64,000 nt of DNA. It comes from Streptomyces olindensis. Its GTDB lineage: Bacteria > Actinomycetota > Actinomycetes > Streptomycetales > Streptomycetaceae. The stretch covers positions 69,126-133,125 of the forward strand of contig JJOH01000010.1 in the NCBI GenBank assembly GCA_000696115.1, read 5' to 3'. How positions within the stretch are numbered: position 1 is the first letter of the stretch; every line of letters starts with the position of its first letter. The notes under the pieces were generated by a model. That model worked only from the letters and a program-made list of their open reading frames with translations. It was not told the origin of the DNA and did not search any database. Shown here in pieces: positions 48,204 through 57,121 of this stretch. The position numbers and the translations under genes are program-made.

Positions 48204-50732
48204 ATGGCATTCAATCACTTACCGGCAGGCGTGCACGACGCCTTGGCTCCATTGTCCGTCACGCCAGTGACACACTCGGTGCCGATGGCCAAGAATCACC
48301 GATCCGATCGAACCCCGACGGACCCCGCCTCCCGGCCCGCGCCGGGCGCGGTCCTGGACCGGCTCGCGTCCGGTCCGAGCAGGGCTTCGCGCATTACTCA
48401 TACGGAGCACTTGCCCCCGCGCGAGGGTCGGCATGCCGTCTGGCCGGACCGGATCCGCGCCGAGGTCGTGGCCGCCGTGCAGGCCGCCGGCATCGAGCAT
48501 CCCTGGGCCCATCAGGCCCGCGCGGCCGAGCACGCCCTGGACGGCGAGTCGGTCGTCGTCGCCACCGGCACGGCCTCCGGCAAGTCCCTGGCCTACCTCG
48601 TGCCGGTGCTTTCCACCCTTCTGGAGGGTGCCGAGGCCCCGAACGGCCGCGGTGCCACCACCCTCTACCTGGCTCCGACCAAGGCTCTTGCGGCGGACCA
48701 GTGCCGCTCGGTGAAGGAACTTTCACATCCGCTGGGCAACGCCGTGCGCGCCGCCGTGTACGACGGCGATACTCCGTTCGAGGAACGCGAGTGGATCCGC
48801 CAGTACGCCAACTACGTCCTGACCAACCCGGACATGCTCCACCGCGGCATCCTGCCGTCCCACCCCCGCTGGTCCTCCTTCCTGAAGTCGCTGAAGTACG
48901 TCGTCATCGACGAGTGCCACACCTACCGGGGCGTCTTCGGCTCGCACGTCGCGCAGGTGCTGCGCCGGCTCCGCCGCCTGTGCGCCCGCTACGGCGCCTC
49001 GCCCGTGTTCCTGCTGGCCTCAGCGACCGCCGCCGAGCCCGCGGTGGCCGCCCGCCGCCTCACCGGCGTGCCGGTACTGGAGGTCGCCGACGACGCCTCC
49101 CCACGCGGTGAACTGGTGTTCGCCCTGTGGGAGCCCCCGCTGACCGAGCTGCACGGCGAGAAGGGCGCCCCCGTCCGCCGCACGGCCACCGCCGAGGCCG
49201 CCGACCTGCTGACCGACCTCACCGTGCAGGGCGTCCGCTCGGTCGCCTTCGTCCGCTCCCGGCGCGGTGCCGAGCTGATCTCCGTCATCTCCCAGGAGCG
49301 GCTGGCCGAGGTCGACCGCTCGCTGGCCCGGCGTGTCGCGGCGTACCGGGGCGGCTACCTCCCGGAGGAGCGCCGCGCGCTCGAACGCGCCCTCCATTCG
49401 GGTGAACTCCTGGGCCTCGCGGCGACGAACGCCCTGGAACTCGGCATCGACATCTCCGGCTTGGACGCGGTCGTCATCGCCGGCTACCCGGGCACCCGGG
49501 CCTCCCTGTGGCAGCAGGCCGGCCGGGCCGGACGGTCCGGGCAGGGCGCCCTCGCCGTCCTGGTGGCCCGCGACGACCCCCTGGACACCTTCCTCGTCCA
49601 CCATCCGGAGGCCCTGTTCGACCAGCCCGTCGAGTCCACCGTCCTCGACCCGGACAACCCCTACGTGCTGGCCCCGCACCTGTGCGCGGCCGCCGCGGAG
49701 CTGCCCCTGACGGACGAGGACCTCGACCTGTTCGGCCCGGCCTGCGAAGGCCTGCTGCCGCAGCTGGAGGCCGCGAAGCTGCTGCGCCGCCGCACCAAGG
49801 CCTGGCACTGGACCCGCCGGGAGCGCGCCGCCGACCTGACCGACATCCGCGGTGAGGGCGGACGCCCGATCCAGGTCGTCGAGTCCGGCACGGGCCGACT
49901 GCTCGGCACGGTCGACGCGGGCGCCGCGCACTCGACGGTCCACGAAGGAGCGGTCCACCTCCACCAGGGCCGCACCTACCTCGTGGGGTCGCTGGACCTG
50001 GAGGACTCCGTCGCCCTCGTCGACGAGGCCGCCCCGCCGTACTCCACGGTCGCCCGCGACACCACCTCGATCTCCGTCCTGGAGACCGACATCGAGGTCC
50101 CCTGGGGCGACGGCCGGCTCTGCTACGGCTCCGTCGAGGTCACCAACCAGGTCGTCTCCTTCCTCCGCAGACGGCTCATCACCGGTGAAGTGCTGGGCGA
50201 GACCAAGCTCGACCTCCCTCCTCGTACGCTGCGCACCCGGGCGGTGTGGTGGACCGTCACCGAGGACCAGCTGGACCGGGCACGGATCGGCCCGGAGATC
50301 CTCGGCGGCTCCCTGCACGCCGCCGAGCACGCGTCGATCGGCCTGCTGCCGCTCTTCGCGACCTGCGACCGCTGGGACATCGGCGGCGTGTCGATCCCTC
50401 TCCACCCCGACACGCTCCTGCCGACGGTCTTCGTCTACGACGGCCATCCCGGCGGCGCGGGCTTCGCGGAGCGCGCCTTCCACACCGCCCGCACCTGGCT
50501 GACCGCCACCCGCCAGGCCATCGCCTCCTGCGAGTGCGAGGCCGGCTGCCCGTCCTGCATCCAGTCCCCCAAGTGCGGCAACGGCAACGACCCGCTGCAC
50601 AAGAGGGGGGCGGTGCGCCTCCTCACGGTGCTGCTGGAGGGGGCTCCGGAGGAGAAGGCGGTGGAAGACCCGGAGCCGAAGGAAGACCCGGGGCCGACGG
50701 AGGCCCCGCCCGCGCCCGCACCTCCGCCCTGA
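48204..50732 (+). CDS. DEAD/DEAH-box helicase with a C-terminal DUF1998-type domain
   Basis: 842 residues from an ATG at 48204 (MAFNHLPAGVHDALAPLSVT); the ATG at 48285 (MAKNHRSDRTP) is the alternative. Motifs: VATGTASGKSLAYLVP (I), YLAPTKALAADQ (Ia), VIDECHTYRGVFGSH (II, DECH), LASATAAEP (III), then in the second RecA fold GLAATNALELGIDISGLDAVV (V) and QAGRAGRSGQGALAVLV (VI). A C-terminal CECEAGCPSCIQSPKCGNGNDPL cysteine cluster could bind metal. It is divergent from bldG and convergent with the Tad genes, as in other actinobacteria. Confidence 0.9.
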   Translation: MAFNHLPAGVHDALAPLSVTPVTHSVPMAKNHRSDRTPTDPASRPAPGAVLDRLASGPSRASRITHTEHLPPREGRHAVWPDRIRAEVVAAVQAAGIEHPWAHQARAAEHALDGESVVVATGTASGKSLAYLVPVLSTLLEGAEAPNGRGATTLYLAPTKALAADQCRSVKELSHPLGNAVRAAVYDGDTPFEEREWIRQYANYVLTNPDMLHRGILPSHPRWSSFLKSLKYVVIDECHTYRGVFGSHVAQVLRRLRRLCARYGASPVFLLASATAAEPAVAARRLTGVPVLEVADDASPRGELVFALWEPPLTELHGEKGAPVRRTATAEAADLLTDLTVQGVRSVAFVRSRRGAELISVISQERLAEVDRSLARRVAAYRGGYLPEERRALERALHSGELLGLAATNALELGIDISGLDAVVIAGYPGTRASLWQQAGRAGRSGQGALAVLVARDDPLDTFLVHHPEALFDQPVESTVLDPDNPYVLAPHLCAAAAELPLTDEDLDLFGPACEGLLPQLEAAKLLRRRTKAWHWTRRERAADLTDIRGEGGRPIQVVESGTGRLLGTVDAGAAHSTVHEGAVHLHQGRTYLVGSLDLEDSVALVDEAAPPYSTVARDTTSISVLETDIEVPWGDGRLCYGSVEVTNQVVSFLRRRLITGEVLGETKLDLPPRTLRTRAVWWTVTEDQLDRARIGPEILGGSLHAAEHASIGLLPLFATCDRWDIGGVSIPLHPDTLLPTVFVYDGHPGGAGFAERAFHTARTWLTATRQAIASCECEAGCPSCIQSPKCGNGNDPLHKRGAVRLLTVLLEGAPEEKAVEDPEPKEDPGPTEAPPAPAPPP

Positions 50733-51075
50733 ACGGCCCCCGCCCCGAGGCCGCCGTCACATCGGAGATCTCTCCGACGACCTCGCACCGCGCGAGCCGC
50801 ACGCCCTGCGCCCGGGCCACCCGGTCGGCACGCGCACAGGCCGCCGCAGCGCCCTCGGCCCAGTGGTCCGCCGCCGCGAGCGCCGCGAGATCCGCGGCGC
50901 CCGCCGCACGGTGCCGGATCACGACGGCCTGCCCCAGCGCGAGGACCACACCGAAGACCACGCACAGGACGGCGATCGCCCCGACGCTCCAGACGGTGGC
51001 CGACCCCCGGTCCGACCAGACGGTGGCCGACCGGCGGTCCGAGCCGGCCCGCCCCGTCGCTCGACGCCGTCTCAC
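50623..51075 (-). CDS. TadE-like pseudopilin-associated protein of the helicase/secretion neighbourhood
   Basis: 150 residues. A basic N-terminus (RRRRATGRAGSDRRSATVWS), then a hydrophobic segment (SVGAIAVLCVVFGVVLALGQ) and HRAAGAADLAALAAADH, typical of TadE-like proteins of actinobacterial Tad-type loci. The C-terminus is Pro/Ala-rich. Its last 110 bp overlap the 3' end of the helicase gene on the other strand, an unusually long convergent overlap. It overlaps the preceding TadE gene by 4 bp. Confidence 0.75.
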   Translation of the reverse strand: MRRRRATGRAGSDRRSATVWSDRGSATVWSVGAIAVLCVVFGVVLALGQAVVIRHRAAGAADLAALAAADHWAEGAAAACARADRVARAQGVRLARCEVVGEISDVTAASGRGPFRAEVRARAGPPSAPGLPSAPGLPPPSPPEPPPAAP

Positions 51076-51431
51076 GAGCCCACCGCCTCCTCCACCGACG
51101 CCACGGCCTCCTCACGAACGGCGAAGGACAGCCCGCGCAGCACCGGCGGCTCGGCCACCACGACCACCCGCACGTGCTCCGCGTCCCGGCTGACGGTGAC
51201 CTTCGCGCCGGGCGGCGCCGCCTCGCGGGTCAGCCGCACGACCGCGCCGGGCGGGTCCTGCCGGGCCGCCGCACGGGCGCCCGTCCGCGCCGCGTCCACG
51301 CACTGGATCTGCGCGGCCACGACCAGCAGCCCCCACACCAGCGCCGTCGCGAACATCACCAGCACGGGCAGCACCACGGCCGACTCCGCCGTCACGAACC
51401 CCCGGTCGGCGCCCCGCTCACATCCGCGCAT
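51072..51431 (-). CDS. TadE-family protein
   Basis: 119 residues with a short basic leader, then GFVTAESAVVLPVLVMFATALVW, a single N-terminal helix with the Ala-Glu-Ser processing context of TadE pseudopilins, and QIQCVDAARTGARAAARQD. The globular part is small. TadE proteins assemble with the Flp-type pilus system. The start overlaps the DUF4244 stop by 14 bp. Confidence 0.8.
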   Translation of the reverse strand: MRGCERGADRGFVTAESAVVLPVLVMFATALVWGLLVVAAQIQCVDAARTGARAAARQDPPGAVVRLTREAAPPGAKVTVSRDAEHVRVVVVAEPPVLRGLSFAVREEAVASVEEAVGS

Positions 51432-51627
51432 TGAGGGCTTCCTTCACGATGCTCTGCAACTCCGCGCTGACCGCACCACTGGTGACGACCTTGTAGAGCA
51501 CCACCGCGAACGCCACCGCCGCGACGATCCCGGTGGCGTACTCGGAGGTGACCATCCCCGCGTCCCTCCGCGCCGCACGCGCCCTGCACACCAGGGCACA
51601 CAGCCGTGCCCGTACCACCTGATACAT
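51418..51627 (-). CDS. DUF4244/Flp-like small protein
   Basis: 69 residues from an ATG at 51627 preceded by a GGGGG ribosome-binding stretch. A basic leader (VVRARLCALVCRARAARRDAG) precedes MVTSEYATGIVAAVAFAVVLYKVV, a type IV prepilin-like helix with the Glu in MVTSEYATG. DUF4244 proteins of Tad-like loci resemble Flp pilin subunits. Probably the structural subunit of the secretion/pilus system. Confidence 0.85.
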   Translation of the reverse strand: MYQVVRARLCALVCRARAARRDAGMVTSEYATGIVAAVAFAVVLYKVVTSGAVSAELQSIVKEALNARM

Positions 51628-51706
51628 CTCAACCCCCGTGGGAAAGAATCCGAACTTCCGTTGCTTCTCGCTCACTTGCTTGCGTTGCCGCCGTTCCGTC
51701 TCCCCG

Positions 51707-52492
51707 TCAGCCGCCACCCCCTCCGAGCACCCCGCCCGCGAGCCCGATCACCACGGGCAGCACGCCGACCGCGATGAACGCGGGCAGGAAACACAGCCCG
51801 ACCGGCGCGCTGACCATGACGCCCGCTCGGCGGGCCCTGGCCGTCGCGGCGCGGCCCCAGTCGGCACGGGCCTGCGCGGCGAGTCGTGCGACCGGTGCGG
51901 CGGCCGGCAGCCCGGACACATCGGCCCGTTCGAGCAGCCGGGCCAGCCCTCCGGCGTCCGGGACGGCGGCCAACCTGCGCCAGGCCGCCGCCGGTTCACC
52001 GCCCAGCCGTACTTCCGCCGCGCCGCGGGCCAGCGCGTCTCCCACCGGGCCGCCCAGGGCCTCACCGACCGCCTGTGCCGCGATCACCGGGCCCGCGCCC
52101 GCCGCGATGCAGGCGGCCAGCAGATCGGCGGCGAGGGGCAGTTGCCGGGCCGCCTCGGCGAGGTCCGGCCCTCCGTCCGTGTCGGCCGCTTCCTGCCGCA
52201 GCCGCCACCGCCACAGGCCCACCGCGCCGGCCAGCCCCACGGCGACACCGATGGGTCCGCCGACCAGGGCCCACCCGGCGCACGCCACGCCCACGGGCGC
52301 CAGCCATCTCCGCGCGGCCCCGCGCAGGGCGAGCCGTGGGACGGGCGCGGGTGCCTCCCGGACCCGTAGCTCGGCCAGCCGCCGCCGTAGCCTTCGCCGG
52401 CGCCGCCTGTCCACCAGCCACCGCACCGACCACGTGAGGGCCGACAGGATCCCCACCGCCGCCCCCAGCCTGTGGACAATCTCTCCGCTCAT
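51707..52492 (-). CDS. Type II/IV secretion system F-like protein (TadC)
   Basis: 261 residues from an ATG at 52492 (MSGEIVHRLGAAVGILSALT). There are about four membrane segments; the T2SF core is LPLAADLLAACIAAGAGPVIA, followed by RLGGEPAAAWRRLAAVPDAG and a C-terminal membrane pair (VMVSAPVGLCFLPAFIAVGVL). It is the inner-membrane platform of the Tad-type machine, together with TadB. Its start region is a duplicated copy of the sequence just upstream, so a second, slightly different 13-codon version precedes it. Confidence 0.82.
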   Translation of the reverse strand: MSGEIVHRLGAAVGILSALTWSVRWLVDRRRRRRLRRRLAELRVREAPAPVPRLALRGAARRWLAPVGVACAGWALVGGPIGVAVGLAGAVGLWRWRLRQEAADTDGGPDLAEAARQLPLAADLLAACIAAGAGPVIAAQAVGEALGGPVGDALARGAAEVRLGGEPAAAWRRLAAVPDAGGLARLLERADVSGLPAAAPVARLAAQARADWGRAATARARRAGVMVSAPVGLCFLPAFIAVGVLPVVIGLAGGVLGGGGG

Positions 52493-52530
52493 GCCGTCGC
52501 CCCCAGCCTGTGGACAACTTCGCCGCTCAT
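52471..52530 (-). repeat. 38-bp tandem duplication at the tadB/tadC junction with two DnaA-box matches
   Basis: Two copies of a segment (core CCCCCAGCCTGTGGACAA on the plus strand, 38 bp apart) each hold a perfect TTGTCCACA (as TGTGGACAA: 52471-52479 and 52509-52517). The extra copy creates an ORF of 13 codons, MSGEVVHRLGATA (52489-52530), that overlaps the tadB stop by 4 bp upstream and the tadC start by 4 bp downstream. The duplication probably happened at an original tadB/tadC ATGA overlap. Confidence 0.8.
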
Positions 52531-53401
52531 GCCGCCGCCTCCGCGCCCTGCACGATCCGCAGCACCCACCACACCCCCAGGCCCTCCAGCACACCGCCGG
52601 CGACCAGACAGCCCAAACCCGCCGGGGTGTGCAGCAGGACATGGAGGGGATCGGCGCCGAGGGCGCCGCCGATCAGGAGCCCCAGGGCCGGCAGCCCGGC
52701 GAGCATCACCGCCGTGGCCCGGGCACCCGCCAACTGGGCGCGCAGGTCGCAACGCTGGTCCCGTTCGGCGCGCAGGGCGGCGGAGAGCCGGTCGAGTCCG
52801 GCCGCGAGCCCCGCGCCCTGGTCCACGGCCACCCGCCAGCACGCCGCGAGCCCCCGCAGACCCTCGGCGCCCGGTTGCCGTGCCGCCGTCGCGAGCGCGT
52901 CCGGCACGTCACCGCCGAACCGCGCCGCCGCCAGTACCGTCGCCTGCGCGTCCGCGAGCCCGTCGCAGTCCCGCGCGGCCCGCAGCAGCGCCTCGCCCGG
53001 CTGGCGTCCGGCCCGCACCTCCCCGGCGAGCACCCCGCACAGCGTGATCACCGCGTCGGCCCGGCGCTCCCGGGTCCCGCCGCGCCCCGGGCGGCCAGCC
53101 GGACCCGCCGCAGCAGCGGCACCCCGGCCGCGCCCAGGACGACCGGCAGCAGCGACGCCCCGAGCACCGCCAGCACGAGACCGGCCACCGGCGCCCACCA
53201 CTCGGGCCTCAGCCGGCCGCGGACGCGCCGCAGCCCACCGGTCATCCGCCGCCACCCGGGCGGCCCGCTCCCGACGGCCCCGCCGCCCGCGAGCAGCAAC
53301 CGCGCCCGCCGCGCCGCCGAGTGCCGCTCGCCCATCAGCCAGACCGCCGCACCCATGCACGCGACGGCCACACCCATCGACATCTCGGCCGCCCCTGTCA
53401 T
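52527..53401 (-). pseudogene. TadB-like secretion platform gene with an apparent frameshift
   Basis: The N-terminal part (53401 to 53048, MTGAAEMSMGVAVACMGAAV) has one to three hydrophobic segments and ends LLRRVRLAARGAAGPGSAGP in a TGA. The conserved C-terminal T2SF part (RERRADAVITLCGVLAGEVR to WWVLRIVQGAEAAA) is in another frame. Inserting one base near 53080 in a G-run would join them into a normal protein of about 290 residues (LAARGAAGTRERRADAV). Either a one-base deletion broke the gene, the sequence has an error, or the two parts are made as coupled polypeptides, since a GTG overlaps the TGA. Confidence 0.75.
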
Positions 53402-54606
53402 GACTCGCCCCCGTTCATCCCGGCCTCACACGGCCCGTTTCCGTCTCCCCGGAGCAGCCCCCGCAGCCGCTCCCAGCCCCGCTCCCGCACGAACGCCTCG
53501 GCTCCCCACCGCAGCGCGGGCACCGTCCGCACCAGCCCCGACGGATCCCGCTCCAGCACGTGCACCTCCGCGATCCGGCGCCGCCCGGACCGGTCGCGCA
53601 CGAGGTGCAGCACCACGGAGAGGGCAGCCGCCACCTGGCTGTGCAGCGCGGCCCGGTCGAGCCCCGCGGCCGTGCCGAGCGCCTCCAGCCGGGCCGGTAC
53701 ATCGGCGGCGGCGTTGGCGTGCACGGTCCCGCAGCCGCCCTCGTGGCCGGTGTTCAACGCGGCCAGCAGATGCACCACTTCGGGCCCGCGCACCTCACCC
53801 ACCACCAACCGGTCGGGCCGCATCCGCAGCGCCTGGCGCACCAGGTCCTCAAGGGTCACGAGACCCGCGCCCTCCTGGTTGGCGGGTCTGGTCTCCAGCC
53901 GCACCACGTGCGGATGGTCCGGCCGGAGCTCCGCCGAGTCCTCGGCGAGGACGATCCGCTCGTCCGGCCCGACCAGCCCCAGCAGGGCACTCAGCAACGT
54001 CGTCTTGCCGCTGCCCGTGCCCCCGCTGACGAGGAACGACAGCCGGGCGTCGAGCAGCGCGCGCAGCACGCGGTCCCCGCCCGGCGGCACGGTGCCCGCC
54101 GCGACCAGCTCGCCGAGTGTGAAGGCCCGGGGCCGCACGACGCGCAGCGACAGGCAGGCGCAGCCCACGGCCACCGGTGGCAGCACCGCGTGCAGCCGGG
54201 TCCCGTCGGGCAGCCGGGCGTCGACCCATGGGCGGGCGTCGTCCAGACGGCGTCCCGCCACCGCGGCGAGGCGCTGGGCGAGCCGTCGTACGGCCGCCGC
54301 GTCCGGGAAACGGACCGCTGTCAGCTCCAGTCCGCCGCCCCGGTCCACCCAGACCCGGTCCGGGGCGGACACCAGCACGTCGGTCACCGACGGATCGGCG
54401 AGCAGCGGCTCCAACGGCCCGCTGCCGACCAGCTCCGACCGCAACCGAGCGGCGGCCCCCAGCACTTCGGCGTCCCCGAGCACCCGCCCCTGTTCGCGCA
54501 GGGCCTGCGCCACGCGCGCGGGGGTCGGCTCGGCCCCGCTCTCGGCCAGCCACCGCCGCACCCCGTCGAGCAGCTCCGCGCCCTCCAGTCCGGCCAGGGT
54601 GCTCAT
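53398..54606 (-). CDS. CpaF/TadA secretion ATPase
   Basis: 402 residues. Type II/IV secretion ATPase motifs: ADPSVTDVLVSAPDRVWVDRG (N-terminal domain), Walker A SGGTGSGKTTLLSALLG (residues 194-210), the Asp-box IVLAEDSAEL, Walker B LRMRPDRLVVGEVRGPEV and the His box NTGHEGGCGTVHAN. This ATPase powers Tad-type pilus or protein assembly. Its stop overlaps the ATG of tadB by 4 bp and its ATG overlaps the Ssd-like gene by 4 bp. Confidence 0.92.
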   Translation of the reverse strand: MSTLAGLEGAELLDGVRRWLAESGAEPTPARVAQALREQGRVLGDAEVLGAAARLRSELVGSGPLEPLLADPSVTDVLVSAPDRVWVDRGGGLELTAVRFPDAAAVRRLAQRLAAVAGRRLDDARPWVDARLPDGTRLHAVLPPVAVGCACLSLRVVRPRAFTLGELVAAGTVPPGGDRVLRALLDARLSFLVSGGTGSGKTTLLSALLGLVGPDERIVLAEDSAELRPDHPHVVRLETRPANQEGAGLVTLEDLVRQALRMRPDRLVVGEVRGPEVVHLLAALNTGHEGGCGTVHANAAADVPARLEALGTAAGLDRAALHSQVAAALSVVLHLVRDRSGRRRIAEVHVLERDPSGLVRTVPALRWGAEAFVRERGWERLRGLLRGDGNGPCEAGMNGGES

Positions 54607-55712
54607 GCCGTACCCGCCTCGACGAGGGCCCGCTCCCAGAACTCCTTGCAGAACCGGGTGAGCGGTCCCCGCGCGGCGCCCGGCGGCGCCGTGCCCTCGT
54701 CAGGGCGCAGCAGCCCCGGTTCCACCGGCACCTCACCGGCCAGCGGCAGTCCGAGCAGCCGGGCCACCTCACGGTCGTCGAGCCCCGGCGGATACGGCCC
54801 GCGGACCGCCACCCGCAGGTCCCGCAGGACCATGCCCACCGCGGACGCCACCCGCCCGGCGGCCGCCACGGCCCGCAGCTCGGCGGGCACCACCACCAGG
54901 CCGAGATCGAGCTGGCCGAGCACCTCTGCGACGCCGTCGTCGATCCGGCGTGGCAGGTCCACCACGACCGTGCCGCCGCGGCGCCGGGCCGCCGCCAGCA
55001 CCGCGCGCACCGCCTGGGGAGGGACCGCGATCCGGTCACCCCGGTCCCAGCTGAGTACCCGCAGCGAGTGCAGCTCGGGCAGCGACTCCTCCAGGGCGCC
55101 CCCGCCGACCCGTCCGCGCGAGGAGGCGAACGCGGGCCAGCGCAGCCCCTCGGCCGTCTCACCGCCGAGGAGTACGTCGAGTCCGCCACCGAGCGGATCG
55201 GCGTCCACCAGGAGTGTGCGCAAGCCCTCCCGCGCGGAGGTGACGGCGAGGGCGCAAGCGAGCGTGGACGCTCCGGCCCCGCCCCGGCCGCCGATCACGC
55301 CCACGGTGAGAGCGGGCCGGCCGACGCCCTCGGCCACGTCGGCGATCCGGTCCACCAGCCACTGTTCGCCGTCGGGCAGCATCAGGACGTGCTCGGCGCC
55401 GATCTCGACGGCCCGCCGCCACACCCCCGAATCGTCCTGGTCCCGGCAGACGAGGACGACTCCCCTTCTGCGCGCGGCCCCGCGCACACGTCGCGCGGCG
55501 TCGTCGCCCACCAGGACGAGCGGCGCGGCCTCCCAGTTGCCTCTGCGCTCGGGCACCCCGTGGTGCACCTCGGGTGTGGCGCCCGCCGCCGCGCACAGGC
55601 GCAGCAGGTCGTCGAGGAGTTCGCTGTCCTCGGTGACGATCAGCGGTCCGCCCTGCCGCCCTCCGGCGGCCGGCGGTGGATCGTGTGTGACGGCTCCGGC
55701 CACGGTCTCCAT
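54603..55712 (-). CDS. CpaE/Ssd-like ParA-type protein
   Basis: 369 residues from an ATG at 55712 preceded by AAGGGGG. The N-terminal 130 residues are receiver-like. The rest is a MinD/ParA fold: TVGVIGGRGGAGASTLACALAV (deviant P-loop GGRGGAGAST lacking the usual second lysine) and LLVDADPLGGGLDVLLG. Such proteins localise the Tad machine and, in mycobacteria, affect septum placement. First gene of the leftward Tad-like operon. Confidence 0.85.
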   Translation of the reverse strand: METVAGAVTHDPPPAAGGRQGGPLIVTEDSELLDDLLRLCAAAGATPEVHHGVPERRGNWEAAPLVLVGDDAARRVRGAARRRGVVLVCRDQDDSGVWRRAVEIGAEHVLMLPDGEQWLVDRIADVAEGVGRPALTVGVIGGRGGAGASTLACALAVTSAREGLRTLLVDADPLGGGLDVLLGGETAEGLRWPAFASSRGRVGGGALEESLPELHSLRVLSWDRGDRIAVPPQAVRAVLAAARRRGGTVVVDLPRRIDDGVAEVLGQLDLGLVVVPAELRAVAAAGRVASAVGMVLRDLRVAVRGPYPPGLDDREVARLLGLPLAGEVPVEPGLLRPDEGTAPPGAARGPLTRFCKEFWERALVEAGTA

Positions 55713-56287
55713 CCCCCTTCGCTGCTCGAATCGCGCGGCCCCTGCGGCCACGCGATTCCCGAACACGGGAAGAACCGGCAAGACGGCCTCCCTGTGAACG
55801 GCCGGCGGAAACCGGCCGAACGCCCCCGGCAATCGGAACCGGCCATGAACTCGCCGCGAGCGGGGTGCGCTGGAATCACGGTGCAGCGATCCCGGAAATC
55901 GTGTGGATCTTGGTGGATAACTGTGGACGCCTCGGGGGTTGTGAATATCGCCGTCACCCATACCGGTGACCCCCGCAGGCCCTCTGTACGACTTCCCCAG
56001 AGCAGTCCGACGACTACGCAGCGTGACGGATCATGGGCATGAAGAAGAGGCGGCCGAAGCCGCCTCGGAAGCGGCACTCGGGCCGCGAGAAGAAGGAGAA
56101 AACCCACCCGGACATGCGACGACCCCCGCCGGGGGGGAGAGCGGGGGTCGTCCCCACGGCCGACTCGGGGGGGGAGGAGTCGGGCCGGGTTAGCACGGTC
56201 GCGAACGATCCGTGACTTCCATGGTGTACCCGAGAGCCCTCTCAGGCAAACCCACGCGCCCCACCTTACGCCGAATGGGCTGCCCCT
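55713..56287. promoter_or_regulatory. Intergenic region between the Tad operon and the HAD phosphatase gene
   Basis: I see no convincing gene; a Lys/Arg/Pro-rich 60-codon frame on the plus strand (56033-56215) is open but unsupported. Three TGTGGA-type or GGTGGA-type sites at about 55909-55936 weakly resemble DnaA boxes. Two hairpins follow: 56118-56152 and 56160-56183. Leftward Tad and rightward HAD promoters should lie here. Confidence 0.45.
56118..56152. terminator. Strong hairpin upstream of the HAD gene
   Basis: GACGACCCCCG and CGGGGGTCGTC form a perfect 11-bp stem around a 13-nt loop. A second stem (CCGACTC with GAGTCGG) follows at 56160-56183. Neither flanking gene ends here, so it may end an unannotated transcript or protect an RNA end. 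Confidence 0.5.
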
Positions 56288-57121
56288 ATGCTCAAGGGCG
56301 TGGAAAACCACTCCTTGCCCCGCACAGCGGCCTTCTTTGACCTGGACAAGACCGTCATTGCGAAGTCGAGCACGCTCACGTTCAGCAAGTCGTTCTACCA
56401 AGGCGGTCTGATCAACCGCAGGGCCGTGCTGCGCACCGCATATGCCCAGTTCGTCTTCCTGGCCGGCGGCGCTGACCACGACCAGATGGAGCGGATGCGC
56501 GCGTACCTGTCCGCGCTGTGCCGCGGCTGGAACGTGCAGCAGGTCCGGGAGATCGTCGCCGAGACCCTGCACGACCTGATCGACCCGATCATCTACGACG
56601 AGGCCGCCTCCCTCATCGAGGAGCACCACACCGCCGGCCGCGACGTCGTGATCGTGTCCACGTCGGGCGCGGAGGTGGTCGAGCCGATCGGCGAGCTGCT
56701 CGGCGCGGACCGCGTGGTCGCGACCCGCATGGTCGTCGGTGAGGACGGCTGCTTCACGGGCGAGGTGGAGTACTACGCCTACGGCCCGACCAAGGCCGAG
56801 GCCATCAGGGAGCTGGCCGAGTCCGAGGGGTACGACCTCAGTCGCTGCTACGCCTACAGCGACTCGGCGACCGACGTGCCCATGCTGGAGTCCGTCGGCC
56901 GTCCCCACGCCGTGAACCCGGACCGCGCACTGCGCCGTGAGGCCCTCGCGCGCGGGTGGCCGATCCTGGACTTCCACCGCCCGGTCCGGCTCAAGCAGCG
57001 CATCCCCTCGTTCTCCGTGCCGCCGCGTCCGGCGCTCGTCGCGGTCGCCGCGATAGGTGCCGCGGCGGCCACCGCGGGCCTGGTCTGGTACGCGAACCGG
57101 CGCCGGGCCACGGTCGCCTGA
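56288..57121 (+). CDS. HAD-IB family phosphatase with C-terminal membrane anchor
   Basis: 277 residues. The HAD motif I is AAFFDLDKTVIAKSS (DxDxT form, residues of about 16-22), motif II is VIVSTSGAEVVEPIG (Ser), and motif III/IV YAYSDSATDVPMLESVGRP (DxxxD-like). This resembles SerB/CicA-like phosphatases. A final hydrophobic stretch (ALVAVAAIGAAAATAGLVWY) followed by basic residues could anchor it to the membrane. It could dephosphorylate a phospholipid or small phosphate ester. Divergent from the Tad operon. Confidence 0.88.
   Translation: MLKGVENHSLPRTAAFFDLDKTVIAKSSTLTFSKSFYQGGLINRRAVLRTAYAQFVFLAGGADHDQMERMRAYLSALCRGWNVQQVREIVAETLHDLIDPIIYDEAASLIEEHHTAGRDVVIVSTSGAEVVEPIGELLGADRVVATRMVVGEDGCFTGEVEYYAYGPTKAEAIRELAESEGYDLSRCYAYSDSATDVPMLESVGRPHAVNPDRALRREALARGWPILDFHRPVRLKQRIPSFSVPPRPALVAVAAIGAAAATAGLVWYANRRRATVA

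Noticed and set aside
55909..55936. Possible replication-origin-like DnaA box cluster
   Set aside because: The boxes are imperfect, few, and there is no dnaA or dnaN nearby.
56033..56215. Basic 60-residue small protein
   Set aside because: The frame runs through two hairpins and has no ribosome-binding support.
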